Below are positions 34,198 through 42,648 of a stretch of 64,000 bases of DNA, piece by piece (within the stretch, counting starts at the first letter, position 1; the number at the start of each line of letters is the position of its first letter). This DNA is from Lutibacter sp. A80. Its GTDB lineage: Bacteria > Bacteroidota > Bacteroidia > Flavobacteriales > Flavobacteriaceae. The stretch spans positions 3,702,501 through 3,766,500 of the forward strand of contig NZ_CP092480.1 in assembly GCF_022429645.1 (NCBI RefSeq), read 5' to 3'. Under the pieces are notes generated by a model. That model searched no databases. It saw nothing but the letters and a program-made list of their open reading frames with translations, and was not told the DNA's origin. Both the position numbers and the translations under genes were made by a program.

Positions 34198-34724
34198 AAT
34201 GTAAAAATACGCAAAAAACAAATCCCACGAAAGTGTGGGAAAGTATCTTAACTAGTTTTAATACTATATGTTTTTATTGTATAGAATTTGTGTTTAAAGA
34301 TTCATTAAATAGTTGATAATTGACAGTATTAATAAAGTTAAAAAAGTAAAAATAGATAGCATAATTATGGGTTTTTAAGGTTAATAAATAGTGTGTAAAT
34401 TAATTCTTAAAAGAAGATATAAAGAATTAGAGGCTACTTGCAACAAATTTAATTGTTATTAATATAATTACCTTTCATTTGTTAATTAAAATACGTTTTT
34501 AATTTATTGTTTTAATTTTATTACTACGTTATAGTTTACTTTTGTAATTAAAAATAATTTATTTTGTGTATTATGTAAGTAAATAAAGCTTGTTTTTTAT
34601 GTTGTTAATAAACGTAATGCGGTTTTTATGAATAAAAATGGTTTAAAATTTAATTTCTATCTTTTTTATAAAAAAACCTCTTACCTTAATTTAGATAAGA
34701 GGTTGTTAAAACTTTAGTTGATTG
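34198..34724. other. Intergenic region, no gene seen
   Basis: 527 nt, extremely AT-rich. It holds a short hairpin tcccac-gaaagt-gtggga at 34223-34240, related in shape to the REP-like hairpin at 2789-2808, and the M56 gene terminator at 34675-34704. No credible reading frame is present. Confidence 0.6.
34675..34704 (-). terminator. Terminator of the BlaI/M56 operon
   Basis: aacctctta pairs with taagaggtt; on the minus strand an eight-T run follows. Confidence 0.85.
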
Positions 34725-36668
34725 TTATTCTTTTAAAGTTATTTCTATAACTCCATTTTTACCTTTCTCACCATATTTTTTAATGGTATTTTGGTTTTTA
34801 ATAACATTCATAGATTTAATTGTATCTGGATCTAGATTTTTCATTTCTTCTGTAGATATTTCTTTGCCGTTAACTAATACCAATGGTTTATTATCATCAG
34901 TAATTCTGTTTAAATTTGTTGAAATTTCTTTTTCATCAACATTAATTGTAACACTGTAATTTTCTTTCGTTGTTATTTCTATCACTCCCTTTTTAGCTTT
35001 TTCACCATATTTTTTAATTGCAGAATCATCTTTTAGAACAGAAATTGATTTAATATTTTCTGGTGATATTTTTTCAATATTTTCATAAGAAGTTTCTTTG
35101 CCATTAACAAATACTAGTGGTTTTTCTTTCTCATTAATTATTGAGCTTTCGTTATTGGTAGTGTAGGTTTTAATTTTATGTCCTTTTGCATCATCACTTT
35201 CAATAACATAAGTATTTTCACTAGCATTAATTTTATCCAGATCAATTTTAGTTTCTTCACCTTCATCAGAAATAAAGATTGCATTAGTAACTTTTACTGT
35301 ATTTTTTTTATCTGAATCTTCTGTTTCAGTTACTTCAACCTCTATATTGTTATCATCAATTTTATTTATTATAAATTTATTATTCTCAACTATTAAAGTG
35401 TCATTATTTATTTTTGAAGTGTTTAAGTTATTTGTTATTTTAATTTTCTCATGAATCTTTTTGTGTTTCTCATGAATTTTTATGTTTTTTGAGTAATCAC
35501 TTTCTGGATCTTCATTACTGGCATCTCCAATATTTATTTTATCAATTTCAGAATTATAAGTTATGAGTATAGGAGATATTGGTTCGTCACTTTTTCTTAT
35601 AAAAACTGTTGAGTTAGAATTATATTTTGAAGTTATTTTAATACCTGTAATTTCATTATTACTATTTCTTTTTATGTTTTTAAACGAAATATCTGCATCA
35701 AATTGTTTTTTAAAAAATGCGGCTTCTTCTTTTAAAGTTTCATTGTCAGTATCTTTATCTAATTTTAATTTTACTTCCAGTTTATCTATATTTTCAATTT
35801 CTGTAAGCTTTTTCTCTTGCGCTATTGTTTTAGTATTAAATGTAGCTATAAATGCTATTATTACTGGAATTAACAATGAATATTTCCATTGATTTAATTT
35901 TTTTGAAGGTGTTTTATGTAACATCATAATGCGTTTTTTTATTAATGAATTGTAAAAGTTATTGGTTAAGGCTGTGTAATAATTATTACCACTTGTTTTA
36001 AGGAGTGTAAGTTGGTATAATTCTGTATTTTTAGATGTTTCTATAGCTTGTTTGTCTGCTAAAAATTCTAAGTTTTGTAATACAATTTTCTTATAAAGCC
36101 ATACAAAAGGATTAAACCATAAAAGTATTACAACTAAATGTGTTAAAATGGTGTCTAAAGTATGTAGTTGATTTACATGAGCCTTTTCATGGGTAATAAT
36201 TTGTTCTAATTCTTGTTGATTATAATTATTAGGGTTGTAAACTATATAGTTGAAAAATGAAAAAGGAGTGATGTTTCGATTTGTTTTTATAAAGTAAAAA
36301 TTATTTTGTTTAGAAATTTCATTCTTGTAGATTAAATAAAATAATGAAACTATTTGAATTAAAAATTTACCAGTAAAAAACACTACTCCAACCGTATAAA
36401 TAAGTGGTAGTATTGATATCCAATTAAATGTTTCACCTTCAGAAGTAGTTGTAATGTTTACGTTAGTTACCAAGTTTGTTGTATTAAAATTAGTAACAGC
36501 TTGTTCTATATAAACAGGGATTTCTATAAAAGGAATAGCTAAAGAGCATAAGATACCTATTAAAAAATAATGGCGAATTGATTTATAAAAGGTTTCTTTT
36601 TTTAAAAAAACATTATAAAATATAAATAGAATGGTTATTAAACCGCTTGCTTTTAGTAAATATTCCAT
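34725..36668 (-). CDS. BlaR1/M56-family membrane metallopeptidase sensor with duplicated plug-like tail
   Basis: 647 residues. Four N-terminal membrane helices (about 5-20, 35-50, 80-110, 170-190) surround the zinc motif HEKAH (~160), with the downstream EFLADKQA Glu/Asp helix and one further helix near 265 (YSLLIPVIIAFIATF). A long Asn/Asp/Glu-rich periplasmic part follows, ending in two ~55-residue repeats (about 515-568 and 592-647): PLVFVNGKE…IKSISVLKDDSAIKKYGEKAKKGVIEITTKE and its near copy. Those repeats resemble the TonB-dependent-receptor plug. The partner is the BlaI repressor, overlapped as TAATG; signal unknown. Confidence 0.93.
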   Translation of the reverse strand: MEYLLKASGLITILFIFYNVFLKKETFYKSIRHYFLIGILCSLAIPFIEIPVYIEQAVTNFNTTNLVTNVNITTTSEGETFNWISILPLIYTVGVVFFTGKFLIQIVSLFYLIYKNEISKQNNFYFIKTNRNITPFSFFNYIVYNPNNYNQQELEQIITHEKAHVNQLHTLDTILTHLVVILLWFNPFVWLYKKIVLQNLEFLADKQAIETSKNTELYQLTLLKTSGNNYYTALTNNFYNSLIKKRIMMLHKTPSKKLNQWKYSLLIPVIIAFIATFNTKTIAQEKKLTEIENIDKLEVKLKLDKDTDNETLKEEAAFFKKQFDADISFKNIKRNSNNEITGIKITSKYNSNSTVFIRKSDEPISPILITYNSEIDKINIGDASNEDPESDYSKNIKIHEKHKKIHEKIKITNNLNTSKINNDTLIVENNKFIINKIDDNNIEVEVTETEDSDKKNTVKVTNAIFISDEGEETKIDLDKINASENTYVIESDDAKGHKIKTYTTNNESSIINEKEKPLVFVNGKETSYENIEKISPENIKSISVLKDDSAIKKYGEKAKKGVIEITTKENYSVTINVDEKEISTNLNRITDDNKPLVLVNGKEISTEEMKNLDPDTIKSMNVIKNQNTIKKYGEKGKNGVIEITLKE

Positions 36669-37027
36669 TATTTTTTGTTTTCAATTAGTTTAATAATCTC
36701 ACGTAATTCATCAACGCTAATTTTCTCTTCTTTAGCAAAAAATGAAACCACATTTTTATAAGAATCTTCAAAATAATTTTGAATAGCATTTGAAAAGTAG
36801 CCTTTTCTGTAGTCTTCTTTTGAAATTATAGGATAGTAGCGGTGCGTATTTCCAAAAGCTTCATGTTTTATAAACCCTTTATCCTCCATTTTTCTAATAA
36901 CTGTAGAAACGGTGTTGTAATGTGGTTTAGGTTTTGGTAATTCGGCAACAACTTCTTTAACAAAAGCTTTTTTTAACTTCCACAAAACCTGCATTATTTC
37001 TTCTTCTTTATTGGTGAGTTTTTCCAT
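36668..37027 (-). CDS. BlaI/MecI family repressor
   Basis: 119 residues. A winged helix reads LTNKEEEIMQVLWKLKKAFVKEVVAELP, with HYNTVSTVIRKMEDKGFIKHE as recognition region, then a C-terminal dimerisation helix (DELREIIKLIENKK). BlaI-type repressors are inactivated by cleavage on a signal from the M56 partner, here immediately downstream in a TAATG overlap. Repeated AACTA/TAGTT half-sites cover its promoter (37055-37100), consistent with autorepression. Confidence 0.93.
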   Translation of the reverse strand: MEKLTNKEEEIMQVLWKLKKAFVKEVVAELPKPKPHYNTVSTVIRKMEDKGFIKHEAFGNTHRYYPIISKEDYRKGYFSNAIQNYFEDSYKNVVSFFAKEEKISVDELREIIKLIENKK

Positions 37028-37046
37028 ATTTTTTGAAATTATAAGT

Positions 37047-37100
37047 CAAATATAAACTATTTATTTAGTTACGCAACTATAAAAATAGTTATTTAACTAA
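37047..37100 (-). promoter_or_regulatory. BlaI operator/promoter region
   Basis: A minus-strand -7 box TATATTTG (37047-37054) is followed upstream by inverted half-sites AACTA(T)/(A)TAGTT at 37055-37060, 37066-37070, 37075-37079, 37085-37090 and 37096-37100, including TAGTT-ACGC-AACTA centred on the expected -33. This is the arrangement expected for an autorepressed BlaI promoter. Confidence 0.6.
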
Positions 37101-37152
37101 ATTTTAAGTTGTTCAAATTTTAAAACTTCATTCTTTACGATTTTATTTCTGT

Positions 37153-37160
37153 TATATTTG
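37153..37160 (+). promoter_or_regulatory. Candidate -7 box of the CaCA exchanger gene
   Basis: TATATTTG, 15 nt before ATG 37176. It overlaps the earlier in-frame Met codon at 37158, so the later start is preferred. Confidence 0.5.
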
Positions 37161-37175
37161 CACAAAATATTTTTT

Positions 37176-38111
37176 ATGAATTTATTGTTTATTGTTGTTG
37201 GATTGGGGATATTAATATTGGGAGGAAATTGGTTGTTAAAAGCTGCAGTTGGGTTTTCTTTACGTTTAGAAATACCAAAGATTGTAATTGGTATGACGGT
37301 AGTTTCCTTTGCAACTTCTGCTCCAGAGTTAATTGTGAGTGTAAAATCGGCTTTAGATGGTTATGCTGATTTAGCGCTTGGAAATGTTATAGGTTCAAAT
37401 ATTGCAAATTTAGGATTGGTTTTAGCAATCACTATTTTAATTTCAACAATTAGTGTTGAAAAAAGTTTTTATAAAACAGATTGGCCAGTTATGATGGTGG
37501 CTTCGTTGATGTTATATGGTTTTATTGCTTTTGATGGGGTTTTGGTTAGGTATGAAGGAATTATCTTATTTTCAATGCTTGTAGTTTTTTTATTTTATTT
37601 ATTAAAATTTCAAAAACCAGCTGTTGTTGAAGATTTACCTGATGATAATGAAGAATTGCCACTTTATAAAAACATATTGTTTTTAATTATTGGAGGAATT
37701 GCTCTTTGGGGAGGTTCAGAATTATTAATTGATGGTGCCGTAGGTTTAGCGACTAAATTTAATGTAAGTGAGCGTGTTATTGGTGTAACAATAGTTTCTA
37801 TTGGAACAAGTATACCTGAGTTAGCCGCGTCTGTAATTGCAATACTTAAAAAGGAAAAAGCAATTTCTTTAGGAAATTTAATTGGTTCTAATGTGTTTAA
37901 TATTTTAGCTGTTTTAGGAATAACATCTATAATAACTCCAGTTTCTGTAAAAGATCAAGGTTTGTTAACTAGCGATATTTATTGGATGCTTGGTGTGTCA
38001 CTTTTAGTACTTCCATTGGTTTTTGCGCCTGTAAAAATGAAATTAAGTTGGAAAGAAGGTTTAATTTTAATTGCCTTGTATGGTGGCTTTATTTATAAAA
38101 TGGTTGCTTAA
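37176..38111 (+). CDS. CaCA-family sodium/calcium exchanger
   Basis: 311 residues from ATG 37176 (the Met at 37158 lies in the -7 box). About ten membrane helices fall in two inverted halves. The alpha-repeats are clear: GMTVVSFATSAPELIVSVKSAL … GNVIGSNIANLGLV in the first half and GVTIVSIGTSIPELAASVIA … GNLIGSNVFNILAVLG in the second, each carrying the ion-binding Glu. It matches bacterial YrbG-like Na+/Ca2+ antiporters in the inner membrane. It is divergent from the BlaI operon, whose operator might also affect it (inference). Confidence 0.93.
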   Translation: MNLLFIVVGLGILILGGNWLLKAAVGFSLRLEIPKIVIGMTVVSFATSAPELIVSVKSALDGYADLALGNVIGSNIANLGLVLAITILISTISVEKSFYKTDWPVMMVASLMLYGFIAFDGVLVRYEGIILFSMLVVFLFYLLKFQKPAVVEDLPDDNEELPLYKNILFLIIGGIALWGGSELLIDGAVGLATKFNVSERVIGVTIVSIGTSIPELAASVIAILKKEKAISLGNLIGSNVFNILAVLGITSIITPVSVKDQGLLTSDIYWMLGVSLLVLPLVFAPVKMKLSWKEGLILIALYGGFIYKMVA

Positions 38112-38135
38112 TTACTTAGTTGAGTTAAGTTGTTG

Positions 38136-38166
38136 AACCTAACAGGTTTTAAAAACCTGTTAGGTT
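38136..38166. terminator. Palindromic terminator, likely a dispersed repeat
   Basis: aacctaacaggtttt and aaaacctgttaggtt form a perfect ~15-bp stem between the convergent exchanger and aldose epimerase genes. The same words occur as repeated intergenic palindromes in many Flavobacteriaceae. Confidence 0.7.
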
Positions 38167-38218
38167 TGAAAAATATTATTTTAATAATTTCAATAGTTCT
38201 ATTTTAGAAGATGTTTAT

Positions 38219-39139
38219 TTAAATAGAATATTTTAAATCAACTGTCCAAGTATACTTTTGATCAGCTTCTAAGGTAAGTAAGCCATCTTTATTGTTAAAG
38301 CTATTTGGAGCGCAAGTCATTGGTTCAATAGCAATACAATCTCTAGTATCTGGAGTATATACTTGTAAAAAACTAGTTGGTTTTTTAGATGAAAAGTCGA
38401 TATTAATATTATATGTACTTGTTTTTAAAGAAGTGTTTGATTTTTCGGTTATAAAACAATCATCTAAAAAAGTATCGTTAATAAGTAATGGAGTTTTAAA
38501 CTTTAAAGGGGTTTCACCTGTAGGAATCATATTTTTATCTACTAAATATTGAGTTTTTGCTTCAAAATCTAGCGTGCTATTATTTAAATCAGTGACTTTA
38601 AAATACGGATGCCAACCAAAACCAAATGGAAAGGCTGTTTTTCCTTCGTTTAATACTTCAAAATTAAGGCTTATTTTATTTTTAGTAAATGTATATGTAA
38701 GTTCTAGGTTGTAAGGAAATGGAAAACCAGCAATTTGTCCATTGTACTTATAGTTTAAGACTATTTTGGCACTTTCTTCAGTAGCAGTTTGTTCTTTTAT
38801 AGTAAAGTATTGGTTAAATACTAAACCGTGTAGCCTGTTGTTTAAAGCGGTTTCATTAATTTCTAGGCTATAATTTTTATTTTCAAATTGATAAGTTCCA
38901 TTGGTAATTCTATTTGGAAACGGAAATAATATTGCTGAATTATATTTGCTTTTATAGGTTTCTAATCCGTTAGAATCAGGTGAAATTCCATCTATTAATT
39001 CAATATTATTACAATTTAATTTTTGTAGTGAAGCTCCTAAATTAGGGAAAATACTGCTTTCAAAATTTAGAGCTTTGTTAGAGACTATAACTTCATTTAG
39101 AAGTGGGTTTTCGTTTTTTGTGACTGTAATTTTATACAT
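38219..39139 (-). CDS. Aldose 1-epimerase family protein
   Basis: 306 residues of the galactose-mutarotase beta-sandwich: LFPFPNRITNGTYQFENK, NNRLHGLVFNQ (catalytic-type His), FGFGWHPYFK (second conserved His), and near the end IAIEPMTCAPNSFNNKDGL with the Glu general base. It interconverts alpha and beta anomers of galactose or a related sugar before the Leloir pathway. It is the last gene of an operon and overlaps the end of the Arc-type gene. Confidence 0.92.
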   Translation of the reverse strand: MYKITVTKNENPLLNEVIVSNKALNFESSIFPNLGASLQKLNCNNIELIDGISPDSNGLETYKSKYNSAILFPFPNRITNGTYQFENKNYSLEINETALNNRLHGLVFNQYFTIKEQTATEESAKIVLNYKYNGQIAGFPFPYNLELTYTFTKNKISLNFEVLNEGKTAFPFGFGWHPYFKVTDLNNSTLDFEAKTQYLVDKNMIPTGETPLKFKTPLLINDTFLDDCFITEKSNTSLKTSTYNINIDFSSKKPTSFLQVYTPDTRDCIAIEPMTCAPNSFNNKDGLLTLEADQKYTWTVDLKYSI

Positions 39140-39308
39140 TATTTTTGTTATTATTGTTTTTCGGAATTCGTTTTGCGTCTTTTAGGCATTTATTTAACAT
39201 CCATTCCAACTGTCCATTAGTTGAACGAAATTCATCTGCAGCCCATTTCTCAATTGCTTTGAGCATGTCTTCATTTATTCTTAGTGCAAATGCTTTTTTC
39301 TTTGGCAT
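39132..39308 (-). CDS. Arc-family (ribbon-helix-helix) DNA-binding protein
   Basis: 58 residues, ATG 39308. The N-terminus MPKKKAFALRINEDMLKAI starts an RHH strand-helix, then EKWAADEFRSTNGQLEWMLNK gives the second helix, ending in an Asn-rich tail. Its stop overlaps the ATG of the epimerase, and its start is 3 nt after the alpha/beta hydrolase stop, so it is embedded in the operon. RHH proteins dimerise to bind operators; it is a natural candidate for autoregulation of this operon. Confidence 0.85.
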   Translation of the reverse strand: MPKKKAFALRINEDMLKAIEKWAADEFRSTNGQLEWMLNKCLKDAKRIPKNNNNKNNV

Positions 39309-39311
39309 AAT

Positions 39312-40259
39312 TTATTTTAAATCTTTTACAAAGGTGCTTATTTTATCTGAAAAATTTTGCATAATTGGTAGTTTAGAATCGTTATAAGATTGCATATTTT
39401 CATTTAAATCTCCTTTTATTTCTTTAAAAATATGGTTCATATTTTCAATAATAAATAGTTTAGAGTTTGGAGCAGCTTTGTGTAATAGTTCCGCATCTAT
39501 AACTTTTGCTTGTATATCTTTAGAACCATTAATTATTAATATTGGAATAGCTAATTTTGCTATTTCTTCTTGTGGGTTGTATTCTATCCACGAAATTAAA
39601 AAAGGTTGTATTTGTTTGTTGAAAAGAGAAATTAACATGGGGTTAAATTCATCAACAGTATTTCCTTTTTTTAGTTCGGTTACAATTTTTTGGGTTTCTT
39701 CTTTTAAAAAAGGTGCTTGTAATTCTATTTGCTCTACTAATATTTTATCAAGACTTCTTCCAGCACCTTCTAAAGAAATAAATCCGTCGGCTTTATTTTG
39801 TGAAGCGATCATTCCAACCAAACTTCCTTGGCTATGGCCAGCAACTATTATTTTTGAATACTTTTCGGTTTTTTTAAAATAATTTATTACACTTTTAGCC
39901 TCATATATAAAAGTATTAAATGTTAGTGTGTCTATTTTTTCTATTGCTTCTTTTGAGTAAGAAAGAGCACTTTTATCATATCTATACGTTGCAATATTTT
40001 TAGCGCTTAATGTTTCTGCTAAAAATTTTAATGAATTGTTTTTCATCATTGCATTATTACCATCTCTATCGGTAGGTCCAGATCCTGGAATTATTATAAC
40101 TAAAGGATTTTTCTCTGATGAATTAGGCGTTAGTAAAGTTCCATTTATTGTTACTGAATTTGTAGGAATACTAAGCTCTATTTCAGTGTATTCTTTCTCC
40201 TGTGCAACTGTTAAAATAGAAATAAAAAATATTAAAAATGTGATTATTTTATAGTTCAT
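39312..40259 (-). CDS. Secreted alpha/beta hydrolase
   Basis: 315 residues. Signal peptide MNYKIITFLIFFISILTVAQ. The hydrolase core has IIPGSGPTDRDGNN (oxyanion region), the nucleophile elbow VAGHSQGSLVG (~143), IPILIINGSKDIQ with the acid Asp, and NMNHIFK with the catalytic His. The esterase-type substrate is unknown. Its start overlaps the end of the preceding PH-like gene by 11 nt, which argues for coupled translation. Confidence 0.88.
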   Translation of the reverse strand: MNYKIITFLIFFISILTVAQEKEYTEIELSIPTNSVTINGTLLTPNSSEKNPLVIIIPGSGPTDRDGNNAMMKNNSLKFLAETLSAKNIATYRYDKSALSYSKEAIEKIDTLTFNTFIYEAKSVINYFKKTEKYSKIIVAGHSQGSLVGMIASQNKADGFISLEGAGRSLDKILVEQIELQAPFLKEETQKIVTELKKGNTVDEFNPMLISLFNKQIQPFLISWIEYNPQEEIAKLAIPILIINGSKDIQAKVIDAELLHKAAPNSKLFIIENMNHIFKEIKGDLNENMQSYNDSKLPIMQNFSDKISTFVKDLK

Positions 40260-40761
40260 TAGTTTCTATTTTATGTTTATATGTAGTTAAAACGCGTTCT
40301 AATTCTTCTTTCTTTTGAGTTCCAATAAGTATTTTTTTTCCGTTTTTAAGTATTAACTGTAAACCTATTGAGCCTTTTGTGGTATAAGCATTTCCTATTT
40401 TCTTTTTAAAGCTACTTTTTATTCCCCAACCTCCATATTCTGAAATAGGGCTGTATTCTCTAATGTAGCATTTAGCAATAGAAGACCAAGAAATATATTT
40501 ATAAGAACCATGAAATGGGTAAAATTTATATTTAACACCATATTCATCAATCTTTGTTTCAAGTTTAAGTAATGTAAATAGTATTATTACTAATAATATA
40601 ATTATAAGTCCCATAATGGCGGCAATTTGTTCTCCTAGGCTTTCATTTGCAAATTTTTTCCATTCGTGTATTATAGAGAGAACAACAACAATTAAACATA
40701 TTGAGATTCCAATATATACTAAGGATTGATTAAATTTTTGTTTTTCAGTAAAGACTTTCAT
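40249..40761 (-). CDS. Membrane protein with two TM helices and bPH-like domain
   Basis: 170 residues. Two helices (about 13-31 and 45-66) are followed by a soluble part: YGVKYKFYPFHGSYKYISWSSIAKCYI, GIGLQL-like strands and a C-terminal helix. The pattern resembles bacterial PH domains tethered to the membrane. Function unknown. It sits between the SPFH and hydrolase genes. Confidence 0.65.
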   Translation of the reverse strand: MKVFTEKQKFNQSLVYIGISICLIVVVLSIIHEWKKFANESLGEQIAAIMGLIIILLVIILFTLLKLETKIDEYGVKYKFYPFHGSYKYISWSSIAKCYIREYSPISEYGGWGIKSSFKKKIGNAYTTKGSIGLQLILKNGKKILIGTQKKEELERVLTTYKHKIETNEL

Positions 40762-40850
40762 TGTTTAAGTTAATTTTGACTTTTAAGCTTTTTAATATAC
40801 AGAAATAAATTTAAAATTATTGTTTAAAATCTATTTTTATAGAGCTTGTT

Positions 40851-41711
40851 TTAATGGTTTAAAGTTCCAGTATTTACAATAGGAGTAGTGTCTTTATCTG
40901 AACAAAGTACCACCATTAAATTACTGACCATAGCTGCTTTTCTTTCTTCATCAAATTCTACTACTTTATTTTTATTTAATTTATCTAAAGCCATTTCAAC
41001 CATACTAACAGCACCTTCAACAATTTTATGACGTGCTGCAATAATTGCTGTTGCTTGTTGGCGTTTTAACATTGCGCTTGCTATTTCTTGCGCATAAGCT
41101 AAATAGCCAATTCTAGCTTCTAAAACTTCAATACCTGCCATGTTTAAACGTTCTGAAAGCTCTTCTTCTAATGCTTGACTAACTTCATTTACGCTTGCTC
41201 TTAAGGTAATTTCTTCAATTTTACCATCATCTTCAAAATTGTCATATGGATATAAACTAGCTAATTTTCTAACAGCAGCATCAGATTGTACACGTACAAA
41301 ATTTTCGTAATTGTCTACTTCAAAGGCAGCTTTATAAGTATCATTTACTTTCCAAACAGCAATTGTGCTAATCATAATAGGGTTTCCTAGCTTGTCGTTC
41401 ACTTTAACACGTTCGCTATCAAAATTACTAGCTCTTAATGAAATACCTCTTTTTTTGTATAATGGATTGGCCCAGTAAAAGCCATTCTCTTTAATGGTTC
41501 CAATGTATTTTCCAAATAGTAATAATACTTTTGAGGTGTTTGGGTTTACAAGGATAAATCCAGGAATAATAGCGATAATTAAAATAATTGAAGGAATAAT
41601 TAAGTATGGGTTTTCTTGGGTAATTCCTAAAATAAAAGCAGTAATTAAGATGCATAATAAAGCTAACATTAAATAGCCGTTAGGTGCTTTTATGGTTTTT
41701 TCGTTTGTCAT
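40851..41711 (-). CDS. SPFH-domain (stomatin/prohibitin-like) membrane protein
   Basis: 286 residues. Two closely spaced hydrophobic segments (15-50) anchor it, followed by the SPFH core: LLFGKYIGTIKENGFYWANPLYKKRGISLRASNFDSERVKVND, VAVWKV-type strands, and a C-terminal coiled coil (LEEELSERLNMAGIEVLEARIGYLAYAQEIASAMLKRQQATAII). Such proteins oligomerise in membrane microdomains and often escort proteases or transporters. It is the first gene of the operon running to the epimerase. Confidence 0.92.
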   Translation of the reverse strand: MTNEKTIKAPNGYLMLALLCILITAFILGITQENPYLIIPSIILIIAIIPGFILVNPNTSKVLLLFGKYIGTIKENGFYWANPLYKKRGISLRASNFDSERVKVNDKLGNPIMISTIAVWKVNDTYKAAFEVDNYENFVRVQSDAAVRKLASLYPYDNFEDDGKIEEITLRASVNEVSQALEEELSERLNMAGIEVLEARIGYLAYAQEIASAMLKRQQATAIIAARHKIVEGAVSMVEMALDKLNKNKVVEFDEERKAAMVSNLMVVLCSDKDTTPIVNTGTLNH

Positions 41712-41799
41712 GGTTATAGATTTAAAATGATATTAAAATGATACTATAAAGATATGTTATTTTTTTTAATTTATACAAGTTTATAACAAACATTATTTA

Positions 41800-41807
41800 T
41801 ATATTTG
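41800..41807 (+). promoter_or_regulatory. Candidate -7 box of the S1/P1 nuclease gene
   Basis: TATATTTG, 15 nt before ATG 41823 and covering the alternative start at 41805. Confidence 0.5.
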
Positions 41808-41822
41808 ATAAAAATATTAATA

Positions 41823-42611
41823 ATGAAGTTTAAAAGTTTTAGCTGTATTCTAATTGTATTTTTATTTAGCTTTTCATCTATAAATGCTATAAACCCAAAT
41901 TGGGGTGGAACTGGGCATAGAACAATTGGTAAAATTGCTGAAGGTTATTTAAAAGCTAAAACCAAACGGAAAATTGCTGAATTGTTAAATGGTAAAAGTT
42001 TAGCATTTGTTTCAACTTTTGGTGATGAGATTAAATCCGATAGTAGTTATGATAAATTCAATTCTTGGCATTATATAAATATACCTTTTGGAGCTAAGTA
42101 TATGGGTGCTTTTAAAAATCCTGAAGGAGATTTAATGGTAGGGATAACTAAGTGTAAGGAGGTGCTTTTAGATGATACATCAAGTAAAGAAGATAAAGTA
42201 TTTTATTTAAAAATGCTGGTACATTTAATTGGAGATTTACATCAGCCATTGCATGTTGCAAATGTTAAAGATAGAGGAGGTAATGATTTGCAAGTGAAAT
42301 GGTTTAATAAAGAAACAAATCTACATAGAGTTTGGGACTCTGATATGATTGATAGTTATAATATGTCTTATACTGAATTAGTAGCTAACGCTGATAAAAT
42401 TTCGAAAAAACAGGTTAAATATTTACAAAAAGGAACTGTTTTAGATTGGGTAGATGAAACTCATCAACTTGCTGGTGAAGTTTATAAATCTGCTAAAATG
42501 GGAGATAAATTAGGTTACAGATATATGTATGATTATTTTAGTTTGGCTAGAAATCAACTTCAAGTAGCAGGTATTAGGCTAGCTAAAGTATTAAATGATT
42601 TGTTTTCGTAA
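41823..42611 (+). CDS. S1/P1-type zinc nuclease, secreted
   Basis: 262 residues from ATG 41823. Signal peptide MKFKSFSCILIVFLFSFSSINA leaves N-P-N-W-G near the mature N-terminus (S1/P1 enzymes use an N-terminal Trp as zinc ligand). Zinc-binding motifs are visible: GGTGHRTIGKIA, NSWHYINIP, HLIGDLHQPLHV and GGNDLQV, LHRVWDSDM. It cleaves single-stranded DNA/RNA and 3'-nucleotides, probably for extracellular phosphate or nucleoside scavenging. Confidence 0.94.
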   Translation: MKFKSFSCILIVFLFSFSSINAINPNWGGTGHRTIGKIAEGYLKAKTKRKIAELLNGKSLAFVSTFGDEIKSDSSYDKFNSWHYINIPFGAKYMGAFKNPEGDLMVGITKCKEVLLDDTSSKEDKVFYLKMLVHLIGDLHQPLHVANVKDRGGNDLQVKWFNKETNLHRVWDSDMIDSYNMSYTELVANADKISKKQVKYLQKGTVLDWVDETHQLAGEVYKSAKMGDKLGYRYMYDYFSLARNQLQVAGIRLAKVLNDLFS

Positions 42612-42648
42612 TTTTTAAAAATGTAATGTCTAGGCTGTCGGTTAGCAA

